Below, one piece after another: positions 1 through 5,719 of a DNA stretch of 8,097 nucleotides. Numbering within the stretch: position 1 is the stretch's first letter; every line of letters starts with the position of its first letter. This stretch comes from Flavobacteriaceae bacterium (GTDB lineage: Bacteria; Bacteroidota; Bacteroidia; Flavobacteriales; Flavobacteriaceae). The DNA lies in the NCBI GenBank assembly GCA_018662905.1, contig JABJFE010000111.1, positions 1 through 8,097 of the forward strand. The letters are read 5' to 3'. Under the pieces are notes generated by a model that did no database searches, was not told the DNA's origin, and saw only the letters and a list, made by a program, of their open reading frames with translations. A program made the position numbers and the translations under genes.

Positions 1-202
1 TAGCTTTTCTAATTAAAATATCTTGAATAGTATTATTCAACATATGACCCATATGCAGAATACCAGTAACGTTTGGTGGTGGAATCACAATAGTATATGG
101 TGGTTTATTATTTGGGACAGAATTAAAATAATTGTTTTCCATCCAAAATGTATACCATTTAGACTCTAAAGTTTTTGAATCAAAATTTTTAAAAATTTCC
201 AT
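1..202 (-). CDS. valS: Valine--tRNA ligase, N-terminal fragment (cut by the window edge)
   Basis: The minus strand from 202 to the window start reads as an open frame of 67 codons beginning at an ATG (202-200). It is the amino end of the class I aminoacyl-tRNA synthetase that charges tRNA-Val in the cytosol. The N-terminal segment has the ValS signature: an SKW.Y.FW-type stretch near residues 14-20, then the PPYTIVIPPPNVTG block and the HIGH-type ATP-binding motif in the form HMGH, followed by NNTIQDILIR. The rest of the gene (about 800 further residues in this family) lies to the left of the window. A Bacteroidota-type -7 box at 225-232 on the same strand gives a leader of only about 17 bases and supports this start. 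It diverges from the DUF1573 gene. Identity is secure; only the start region is visible. Confidence 0.97.
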   Translation of the reverse strand, partial: MEIFKNFDSKTLESKWYTFWMENNYFNSVPNNKPPYTIVIPPPNVTGILHMGHMLNNTIQDILIRKA

Positions 203-224
203 ACATAATTTTATAATTCGAAAA

Positions 225-232
225 CAAAAGTA
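225..232 (-). promoter_or_regulatory. Probable valS promoter, -7 box
   Basis: Read on the minus strand this is TACTTTTG, an exact match to the Bacteroidota -7 consensus TAnnTTTG. It lies 22 bases before the valS ATG, which would put the transcript start near 218-220. No clear TTG-type -33 box is visible at the expected distance, so the call rests on the -7 box and its position. Confidence 0.55.
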
Positions 233-264
233 GTTAACTAAAAAGTATTTTAAAAGGTAAGTTG

Positions 265-272
265 TATTTTTG
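265..272 (+). promoter_or_regulatory. Probable promoter (-7 box) of the DUF1573-murB gene string
   Basis: TATTTTTG matches the Bacteroidota -7 consensus TAnnTTTG and lies 36 bases before the ATG at 309, predicting a transcript start near 278. The 5' leader would then contain the 12-A run. No convincing -33 TTG is seen. It is oriented away from the valS box at 225-232, so the 106-base gap carries two divergent promoters. It may serve genes as far as 3730, since no terminator or other clear promoter interrupts them. Confidence 0.55.
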
Positions 273-282
273 TAATATATTT

Positions 283-294
283 AAAAAAAAAAAA
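283..294 (+). repeat. Homopolymer run of 12 A in the leader of the DUF1573 gene
   Basis: An uninterrupted A12 lies between the -7 box (265-272) and the ATG at 309, ending 14 bases before the start codon. A-rich sequence upstream of the start is usual where translation does not rely on Shine-Dalgarno pairing, as in Bacteroidota. Runs of this length are also prone to slippage, so its length may vary between cells or reflect a sequencing error. Confidence 0.8.
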
Positions 295-308
295 TAATCT
301 TAATTAAT

Positions 309-728
309 ATGAAGAAAATATTATTATTTACTGGTTTGTTGTTTTTAGTAACAAATCTTTATGGTCAGGAAAATATAGCTGAAATAAAATTTACGGAAAC
401 TGTAATTGATTATGGAATAATTGAAAATGGAGAAGATGGAAACAGAATATTTAAATTTAAAAATACTGGTAATGGTCCATTGGTATTTACAAGAATTTTC
501 TCATCATGTGGCTGCACTATTCCAAAAAAACCAGAAGAACCTGTATTACCTGGTCAATCTGGAGAAATTGAAGTTAGTTACGACACTAAAAGAACTGGAA
601 TTTTTCAAAAAGCAATTACTGTAAGATCTAATGCTAAAACTGCAAATGTAATTCTTAGAATTAAAGGAGAAGTATTGCCAGAATCTGAAGAAGAAGATGA
701 GAAAGTTGAAAAGTCTGAATTTAAATAA
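309..728 (+). CDS. Secreted DUF1573 domain protein
   Basis: This 139-residue protein begins with a Sec signal peptide (KK, then a hydrophobic core at residues 4-16, likely cleavage near LYG-QE at 19/20). There is no lipobox Cys, so the product should be soluble in the periplasm or outside. Residues 25-122 form a DUF1573 domain, an immunoglobulin-like beta-sandwich with the family hallmarks: FKFKNTGNGPL at 48-58, the SSCGCT motif at 65-70, PGQSGEIEVSYDT at 81-93 and ITVRSN near 103-108. The last 17 residues are a highly acidic tail. The molecular role of DUF1573 proteins is not established. The two cysteines of SSCGC (67 and 69) are the obvious candidates for a disulfide or a metal or adhesion contact. 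The gene diverges from valS, an arrangement I recall in other flavobacteria, and murB follows 28 bases downstream. The ATG start fits the signal peptide exactly. Confidence 0.9.
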   Translation: MKKILLFTGLLFLVTNLYGQENIAEIKFTETVIDYGIIENGEDGNRIFKFKNTGNGPLVFTRIFSSCGCTIPKKPEEPVLPGQSGEIEVSYDTKRTGIFQKAITVRSNAKTANVILRIKGEVLPESEEEDEKVEKSEFK

Positions 729-756
729 ATTAACAACTACCAATTAATCTACAAAA

Positions 757-1767
757 TTGAAAACTCAAATCTCTTCACTAAAAGAATACAACACTTTTGG
801 AATAGATGTATTAGCTAACAATTTTAATAAGGCTCAAAACGAAGATGAAATTTTCAATTTCATAAAAAAAAATCAAAATACTCCATTTATACTTGGTGGC
901 GGATCTAATATTTTATTTAAAAATAATATACTCAAACCTATTTTAAAAATTGAAATTAAAGGGATAGAAATCATAGACGAAAATGAAGATTATGTTTTCA
1001 TTTCGGTTGGGGCTGGAGAGAATTGGAATGATTTTGTAAAGTGGACTTTGGTTAAAAATTATGGAGGTATTGAAAACTTAAGTTTAATACCTGGAAATGT
1101 TGGAAGTGCACCAATTCAAAATATTGGAGCCTATGGGGTTGAACTAAAAGATGTTTTTCACAGTTGTAGAGCTATTTCTGTTAAGGAGAAAATATTAAAG
1201 ATATTTAACAAAAAACAATGTAATTTCACTTACCGAAGTTCTATATTTAAAGAAAAACTTAAAAATAAGTATATAATTTCAAGAGTTACTTTTAAGCTGT
1301 CAAAATCAAACCATGTTATAAACTCTGAATATAAACCATTAAAAGATTTACTTCAAAACAGAGGAAATCTAAACCCAACTATTCAGGATATTTCAAAACT
1401 AGTAATTGAAATTAGAACTAGCAAACTCCCTGATCCAAAGAAAATTGGAAATTGTGGAAGTTTTTTTAAAAATCCAATAATTTCAAGTTTAAAATTTAAA
1501 AAATTATTTAAAGAATACGATACTATCCCTAACTATAAAATTTCAGAAAATAAATTTAAAATACCTGCGGCTTGGTTAATTGAAGAGTGTGGTTTTAAAG
1601 GAAAAATTGAAGGAAATACTGGAACACACAAAAAACATGCTCTAGTTATTATTAATAAGGGAGGGGCAACTGGTGAAGAAATTTATAATTTTTCTCAAAA
1701 GATCAAAAAAAGTGTTTTGAAAAAATTTAATATCTTGCTTGAAGAAGAAGTTAATATATTTGAATAA
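757..1767 (+). CDS. murB: UDP-N-acetylenolpyruvoylglucosamine reductase (MurB), TTG start
   Basis: MurB is the cytosolic FAD enzyme that uses NADPH to reduce UDP-GlcNAc-enolpyruvate to UDP-MurNAc in peptidoglycan synthesis. The 336 residues match the E. coli-like long (type I) form. Visible motifs are LKEYNTFGI at 8-16, the FAD-binding GGGSN at 47-51, a second FAD-contact block with LIPGNVGSAPIQNIGAYG at 110-127, YRSS at 159-162 (catalytic-site Tyr region of type I), GSFFKNP at 234-240 with the proton-donor Ser235, IPAAWLIE at 269-276, and LEEEV at 328-332, whose Glu331 aligns with the catalytic Glu of E. coli MurB. The start is TTG at 757. An in-frame stop lies at 745-747 and there is no ATG anywhere in the frame, while LKEYNTFG is the normal amino end, so TTG is the best choice. 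The context is A-rich (acaaaaTTG). The TAA stop shares its last A with the next gene's ATG. Confidence 0.97.
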   Translation: MKTQISSLKEYNTFGIDVLANNFNKAQNEDEIFNFIKKNQNTPFILGGGSNILFKNNILKPILKIEIKGIEIIDENEDYVFISVGAGENWNDFVKWTLVKNYGGIENLSLIPGNVGSAPIQNIGAYGVELKDVFHSCRAISVKEKILKIFNKKQCNFTYRSSIFKEKLKNKYIISRVTFKLSKSNHVINSEYKPLKDLLQNRGNLNPTIQDISKLVIEIRTSKLPDPKKIGNCGSFFKNPIISSLKFKKLFKEYDTIPNYKISENKFKIPAAWLIEECGFKGKIEGNTGTHKKHALVIINKGGATGEEIYNFSQKIKKSVLKKFNILLEEEVNIFE

Positions 1768-1970
1768 TGATTGAATTATTTATAATAACATTTTTATTAG
1801 TTGGATTGGCATTCGCAGGAATTGCGATTAAAATCATTGTAAAAAAGGATGGTAAATTTGCCGGAACATGCGCAAGTGCAAGTCCGTTTTTAAATAAAGA
1901 CAATGAACCGTGTGGAATTTGTGGAAAACTTCCAACAGAAGCAGAGTGCAAAAACCCTGAAATAAAATAA
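1767..1970 (+). CDS. Small Cys-rich one-TM protein, NqrM-like
   Basis: This 67-residue protein has one membrane segment (residues 3-24), a basic stretch (IKIIVKKDGK, 21-30) that should stay cytoplasmic, and a short domain with four cysteines: C35 in GTC, C49 and C52 in a CGICG knuckle, and C61. Small proteins of this pattern recur in Bacteroidota, usually labelled 'membrane or secreted protein'. The layout (TM, then KxGxC, a CxxC-like pair and a final Cys) recalls NqrM (DUF539), which is needed to mature the iron centre of Na+-translocating NADH:quinone reductase and whose single TM is followed by four conserved Cys. That assignment is inference: no nqr or apbE gene is in the window. Its ATG overlaps the murB stop by one base (taATG), so translation is probably coupled. 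The next gene starts 4 bases after its stop. Confidence 0.75.
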   Translation: MIELFIITFLLVGLAFAGIAIKIIVKKDGKFAGTCASASPFLNKDNEPCGICGKLPTEAECKNPEIK

Positions 1971-1974
1971 TCTT

Positions 1975-2526
1975 TTGTCTGATAAAAATACAGTTCTTAA
2001 CCAAATAAATTTAGCTAAAGAAAATAATCAAAATGCTTTCAGCTTTTTGTTGAACTTTTATTGGGATGACGTATATAAATTCCAACTTAAAAGAACTAAT
2101 AACGAAATTAATGCTGAGGATATAACTATAGAAAGTTTTGCTAAAGCTTTTGAAAAAATAAATACATACAATCAGAAATTTGTTTTCAAAACCTGGCTAA
2201 TAACAATTTCTAAAAACCTACATATTGATCAGTTAAGAAAAAACAAAAATAATTTTGATTTGAATCAGTTAAACGAAAATATTCAAATTAAAGAAAGTTC
2301 GCCTAGTCCAGAGGATAACTTAATTAATGAACAAAAATTAAAGTCATTAAAATCTAAAATAAATAAATTAAAACCACATTATAAAGAGGTTATAGAATTA
2401 AAATGCTTTAACGAACTTAGTTACAAAGAAATTTCAATTAAACTAAATCAACCAATAAACAACATTAAGGTAAAAGTATTAAGAGCAAAAAAGATTCTAT
2501 TTCAATTAATTTCAGAAAATGATTAA
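1975..2526 (+). CDS. ECF-type RNA polymerase sigma factor, TTG start
   Basis: This 183-residue sigma-70 family protein of the extracytoplasmic-function class has only regions 2 and 4. Region 2 spans about residues 18-90: NAFSFLLNFYWDDVYKF for 2.1-2.2, then EDITIESFAKAFEKI (48-62) and the -10-recognition end FKTWLITISKNLHIDQLRK (71-89). A charged linker (90-122) follows. Region 4 (about 125-176) has LKPHYKEVIELKCFNELSYKEI and a helix-turn-helix near 147-173 that would read the -35 element. It should direct core polymerase to its own regulon, which cannot be deduced here. The start is TTG at 1975: an in-frame stop sits at 1963-1965 and the frame contains no ATG. No anti-sigma factor is encoded next to it; the following gene is an NRAMP-like transporter whose ATG lies inside this gene's last codons (8-base overlap). 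Confidence 0.92.
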   Translation: MSDKNTVLNQINLAKENNQNAFSFLLNFYWDDVYKFQLKRTNNEINAEDITIESFAKAFEKINTYNQKFVFKTWLITISKNLHIDQLRKNKNNFDLNQLNENIQIKESSPSPEDNLINEQKLKSLKSKINKLKPHYKEVIELKCFNELSYKEISIKLNQPINNIKVKVLRAKKILFQLISEND

Positions 2527-3730
2527 TAAGTTAAAAAAACTAGGTCCAGGATTACTTTTTGCTGGTGCAGCAATCGGGGTATCACATTTGGTTCAATCTA
2601 CACGTGCAGGTGCAGATTTTGGATTTAGCTTATTATGGGTTCTTATACTTTCAAACATAATTAAATATCCATTCTTTTTATTTGGACCAAAATATGCGAT
2701 GGCAACTGGTGAAACACTTCTACATGGATATAAAAAAATGAATACTAATGTATTAGTAACATATTTTATTTTGTCAATTGTAACAATGTTTACAATTCAA
2801 ACTGCAGTAACAATTGTAACAGCAGGATTAGCAATTGAACTTTTTGGAATTTCATCAAATATTACAACGTGGGCCATAATCATAACAATTTTATGTTTAT
2901 TTATTTTAATAATAGGTCGTTACAAGTTCTTAGATAATCTGATGAAATTTGTTATTATACTGTTGACCATAAGCACAATATTTGCAGTTTTTTTTGCAGG
3001 TTTTGGATCTACAAATTCATTTGAAATGAAACAGATATTTCCATCTACAGAATTAGGAATAGCATTTTTAGCAGCATTTATGGGTTGGATGCCGGCCCCT
3101 CTAGATGTTTCTATATGGCAATCTATTTGGACGCTTGAAAAAACTAAAAAAGAAAAATCTTTTAGCTCTAAAAATGCAATTTTTGATTTCAACATTGGAT
3201 ATATAACAACTATTATTTTAGGATTAAGCTTTCTTTGTTTAGGTGCATTTGTAATGTATGGAAGTGAAGAAGTTTTTTCGAATAATGGAGGGGAATTTGC
3301 CAAACAATTAATTAATCTTTACACTGAATCAATTGGAGAAGGTGTGTTTTTAATAATAGCTATTGCTGCCTTTACAACAATGTTTAGTACAACAATAACT
3401 TGTTTAGATGCTTCTCCAAGAGCAATGAAAATTAGTTCAGAACTTCTTGGAATTAAGGGATTTAAAAATTATAATTTATGGATAATAATACTTGCTATTG
3501 GAACATTACTGATTTTTATTTTTTTTATTTCGGAAATGGGCTTGTTAGTTAAAATAGCAACTATACTATCATTTATAACTGCTCCTTTTTACGCGTTTAT
3601 AAATTACAAATTAATAAATAGTAAACATACTCCTGAGCAACACAGACCTTCAAAATTTATTAATATACTCAGTGTTATTGGGTTGATATTTTTAACATTT
3701 TTTAGTCTTTGGTATATTTCAATTTTATAA
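2519..3730 (+). CDS. NRAMP-family transporter with altered metal-site motifs
   Basis: This 403-residue inner-membrane protein has about 11 membrane segments (roughly residues 11-27, 36-56, 78-104, 116-133, 141-162, 180-197, 225-247, 275-296, 320-338, 342-363 and 381-402), the number expected for bacterial NRAMP/MntH proteins, though a little shorter than MntH. The amino end GPGLLFAG...GADFGFSLLWV aligns with the NRAMP GPGLL...GSEFGYSLLWV block. At the metal site the unwound TM1 motif DPGN is replaced by GVSH (residues 20-23), so the ligand Asp becomes Gly20 and Asn becomes His23. In TM6 the canonical MPH is MPA (191-193): the Met seems kept and the His lost. Similar variants are, as I recall, widespread in Bacteroidota, usually named 'Nramp family divalent metal transporter', with substrate unknown. 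Mn2+/Fe2+ uptake should not be assumed. It overlaps the sigma-factor gene by 8 bases, so the two are probably translated together. Confidence 0.87.
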   Translation: MINKLKKLGPGLLFAGAAIGVSHLVQSTRAGADFGFSLLWVLILSNIIKYPFFLFGPKYAMATGETLLHGYKKMNTNVLVTYFILSIVTMFTIQTAVTIVTAGLAIELFGISSNITTWAIIITILCLFILIIGRYKFLDNLMKFVIILLTISTIFAVFFAGFGSTNSFEMKQIFPSTELGIAFLAAFMGWMPAPLDVSIWQSIWTLEKTKKEKSFSSKNAIFDFNIGYITTIILGLSFLCLGAFVMYGSEEVFSNNGGEFAKQLINLYTESIGEGVFLIIAIAAFTTMFSTTITCLDASPRAMKISSELLGIKGFKNYNLWIIILAIGTLLIFIFFISEMGLLVKIATILSFITAPFYAFINYKLINSKHTPEQHRPSKFINILSVIGLIFLTFFSLWYISIL

Positions 3731-3751
3731 GGCTTTTTAAACAACAGTTTG

Positions 3752-3759
3752 TATATTTG
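3752..3759 (+). promoter_or_regulatory. Probable lipA promoter, -7 box
   Basis: TATATTTG matches TAnnTTTG and lies 22 bases before the lipA ATG at 3782, giving a predicted transcript start near 3766 and a leader of about 16 bases. This is the same spacing as for valS. No clear -33 TTG is present at the usual distance. It implies that lipA is transcribed separately from the sigma/NRAMP genes that end at 3730, although no intrinsic terminator is visible between them. Confidence 0.55.
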
Positions 3760-3781
3760 AGTTTTAAAATTCATATTATAT

Positions 3782-4657
3782 ATGTCTGATTCAACAGATG
3801 TCATTGAACCTAAAATTATCAAAAAACCTAAATGGATTCGTGTAAAATTACCAACAGGTAAGAAATACACTGAACTAAGATCGTTAGTTGATAAATACAA
3901 GTTAAATACTATTTGTTCTTCTGGAAGTTGTCCTAATATGGGAGAGTGTTGGGGAGAAGGAACAGCAACATTTATGATTCTAGGTAATATTTGCACACGT
4001 TCTTGTGGTTTTTGTGGTGTAAAAACTGGAAGACCAGAAACTATTGATTGGGAAGAGCCTGAAAAAGTTGCAAACTCCATTAAGATAATGAATATCCAAC
4101 ATGCTGTTTTAACGTCTGTAGATAGAGACGATTTAAAAGATATGGGTACTCTTATTTGGACTGAAACAGTAAAAAGCATTAGAAGAATTAGCCCAGGAAC
4201 AACACTTGAAACTTTAATTCCAGACTTTCAAGGAATTGAAAAACACCTTGATAAGATTGTTAATGTTAATCCTGAGGTTGTTTCTCACAACATGGAAACA
4301 GTCAGAAGGTTAACTCGTGAGGTCAGGATTCAAGCCAAATATGATCGAAGTTTAAATGTATTAAAGTACCTAAAAGATAATGGCATTAAAAGAACAAAAT
4401 CGGGAATAATGCTTGGTTTAGGTGAGAAAGAAAATGAGGTTTTCGAAACTTTAAATGACTTAGCTACAAACAATGTAGATATCGTAACACTTGGACAATA
4501 TCTTCAACCCTCTAAAAAACATTTACCAGTAAAAGAGTTTATTAATCCTGATCAATTCAAAAAATATGAATTATTTGCAAAAGATTTAGGATTTAGACAT
4601 GTTGAAAGTGGACCTTTAGTTAGGTCATCTTATAAAGCTAAAAAACACATTAGCTAG
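3782..4657 (+). CDS. lipA: Lipoyl synthase (LipA)
   Basis: LipA is the cytosolic radical-SAM enzyme that inserts two sulfurs into the octanoyl group on lipoyl domains, such as those of pyruvate dehydrogenase, 2-oxoglutarate dehydrogenase and the glycine cleavage H protein. Both iron-sulfur clusters can be read in the 291 residues. The auxiliary, sulfur-donating cluster uses C45, C50 and C56 (CSSGSCPNMGEC) plus the C-terminal RSSY motif at 281-284. The radical-SAM cluster uses C71, C75 and C78 (CTRSCGFC). Further family blocks are TSVDRDDL at 111-118, LIPDFQG at 145-151, SHNMETVRRL at 168-177, SGIMLGLGE at 207-215, TLGQYLQPS at 236-244 and HVESGPLVRSSY at 273-284. Length and ends fit the family (about 290-320 residues), so the enzyme should be intact. 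lipB is not in the window. Its 3' end overlaps the oppositely oriented lpxK by 8 bases. Confidence 0.98.
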   Translation: MSDSTDVIEPKIIKKPKWIRVKLPTGKKYTELRSLVDKYKLNTICSSGSCPNMGECWGEGTATFMILGNICTRSCGFCGVKTGRPETIDWEEPEKVANSIKIMNIQHAVLTSVDRDDLKDMGTLIWTETVKSIRRISPGTTLETLIPDFQGIEKHLDKIVNVNPEVVSHNMETVRRLTREVRIQAKYDRSLNVLKYLKDNGIKRTKSGIMLGLGEKENEVFETLNDLATNNVDIVTLGQYLQPSKKHLPVKEFINPDQFKKYELFAKDLGFRHVESGPLVRSSYKAKKHIS

Positions 4658-5666
4658 TATTGATAGCTTTATCTATCAAGGAATTAAAAATAGATTCGTT
4701 TTCTAAAAATTCAATTTTAATTTCTAAATAAACCCACTTATTTTTTCTTTTTAATAATTGTATTTTTTGAAAATCCTTTTCTGTTGTTATAATTAATTTG
4801 TTGCTATTTTTTTCTATTTTATCTATATCATTTTGTGAGTAATTAAAATGATCTGAATATGAAATATGTTCAAAAACAACTCTGCTGTTTTTTAAAAAAT
4901 CAACAATTGGATCACTATTGGCAATTCCAGTAACTAGTATAATTGGATCTAGTATTAAATCTAAATTAATTTTACTATCACCTTTTAAATTATTATCATA
5001 ATTAATTTTTGTAAAAAATATATTTTGATTATTGTGGAGTTGGATTTTTTTTCTGAAATGATCTAAATCGTCATTACTAATTAGTTCTGGACATTTAGTT
5101 ACAATTATAACATCAGCTCTTTTATAACTGTTCCTTTGTTCTCTTAAATTACCAACTGGGATTATAAAATCATTATAAAAAGGGGAATGATAAGTTGTCA
5201 AAATAATATTAAGTTTTAAATTAATTTTTCTGTGCTGAAAACAATCGTCTAAAACTATTAAATCTGTCTTGGGCTCTTCAGATAAAATTTTTGATACTCC
5301 TCTGACTCTATTGGAATCGACTACCACATTAATTTTATTAAACTTTTTAAAAATTTGAAAGGGTTCGTCTCCAATAGATTCAGGACTACTACTAGAAAAA
5401 GCCCTAACGTATCCATTAGTTGAACGTTTATATCCTCTACTTATTAAGACTGTATTATGCTTGTCAGAAAATTTTCTGATTAAATACTCTACCATTGGAG
5501 TTTTGCCAGTTCCACCAGAACTTAGATTTCCAATTCCAATTAATGGAACATTAAAAGAAGTTGATTTAAAAATATTAAAATCATAGAATTTATTTCTAAT
5601 ATATGTTACTAGAAAATACAAAACTCCAAAGGGAAATAATAAAAATCTAAACATTTTCATTGACAT
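4650..5666 (-). CDS. lpxK: Tetraacyldisaccharide 4'-kinase (LpxK)
   Basis: LpxK uses ATP to phosphorylate the 4' position of the tetraacylated lipid A disaccharide, the step before Kdo transfer, so the organism makes lipopolysaccharide. The 338 residues begin with a hydrophobic membrane-association helix (about 6-22). The P-loop GNLSSGGTGKTP spans 46-57. Other conserved parts are SRGYKR (76-81), SIGDEP with the probable catalytic Asp100 (97-102), NRVRG (119-123), the Walker B-like VLDDCFQHR (138-146), GNLRE (172-176), a conserved His in SDHF (271-274) and TTEKD (294-298). All expected motifs are present and the length is normal. A stop (TAG, 5669-5667) lies directly before the ATG at 5666; starts at 5660 or 5654 (Met3, Met5) are also possible. 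It diverges from the Nif3-family gene across 53 bases and converges on lipA. Confidence 0.97.
   Translation of the reverse strand: MSMKMFRFLLFPFGVLYFLVTYIRNKFYDFNIFKSTSFNVPLIGIGNLSSGGTGKTPMVEYLIRKFSDKHNTVLISRGYKRSTNGYVRAFSSSSPESIGDEPFQIFKKFNKINVVVDSNRVRGVSKILSEEPKTDLIVLDDCFQHRKINLKLNIILTTYHSPFYNDFIIPVGNLREQRNSYKRADVIIVTKCPELISNDDLDHFRKKIQLHNNQNIFFTKINYDNNLKGDSKINLDLILDPIILVTGIANSDPIVDFLKNSRVVFEHISYSDHFNYSQNDIDKIEKNSNKLIITTEKDFQKIQLLKRKNKWVYLEIKIEFLENESIFNSLIDKAINTS
4660..4679. other. Small hairpin at the lipA/lpxK convergent junction
   Basis: TTGATAG (4660-4666) and CTATCAA (4673-4679) form a perfect 7-bp inverted repeat around a 6-base loop. It lies 3 bases after the lipA stop, inside the last codons of lpxK. 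No T run follows it on either strand, so it is not a standard intrinsic terminator. It could still protect the 3' end of lipA mRNA or slow polymerase, but in AT-rich DNA a 7-bp stem can also occur by chance. Confidence 0.35.
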
Positions 5667-5719
5667 CTAAAATATAATTTAATTCAATCATATAATAATT
5701 TTTAACTTTACATATTATT
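5667..5719. promoter_or_regulatory. Divergent lpxK / Nif3-family promoter region
   Basis: These 53 very AT-rich bases separate two divergent starts, so promoters for both must lie here or in the flanking codons. On the plus strand TAACTTTA (5703-5710) differs from TAnnTTTG only in the last base, but would leave a leader of only a few bases before the ATG at 5720. On the minus strand a TATGATTG-like match also has one mismatch. Neither is strong enough to call individually. Confidence 0.3.

Noticed and set aside
546..743. 65-codon minus-strand frame opposite the DUF1573 gene, and the 67-codon plus-strand frame at 421-624
   Set aside because: Both are shadows of the DUF1573 coding sequence in other frames, with no motif and no start context of their own.
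1751..1951. 66-codon minus-strand frame opposite the NqrM-like gene
   Set aside because: The plus-strand frame has the conserved TM-plus-four-Cys pattern and fits tightly into the gene string; the antisense frame has nothing comparable.
2920..3303. 127-codon minus-strand open frame inside the NRAMP-like gene
   Set aside because: Fully antisense to a well-supported membrane protein and without family features.
3731..3751. Possible terminator between the NRAMP-like gene and lipA (AAAC-AACA-GTTT and a T5 run)
   Set aside because: The stem would be only 4 AT-rich base pairs and the T run lies before it, so it does not meet the pattern of an intrinsic terminator.
3604..4179. 191-codon open frame on the minus strand across the end of the NRAMP-like gene and the start of lipA
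   Set aside because: It lies antisense to two clear genes, spans their junction, and its translation shows no recognisable domain; it is a by-product of AT-rich coding sequence on the other strand.
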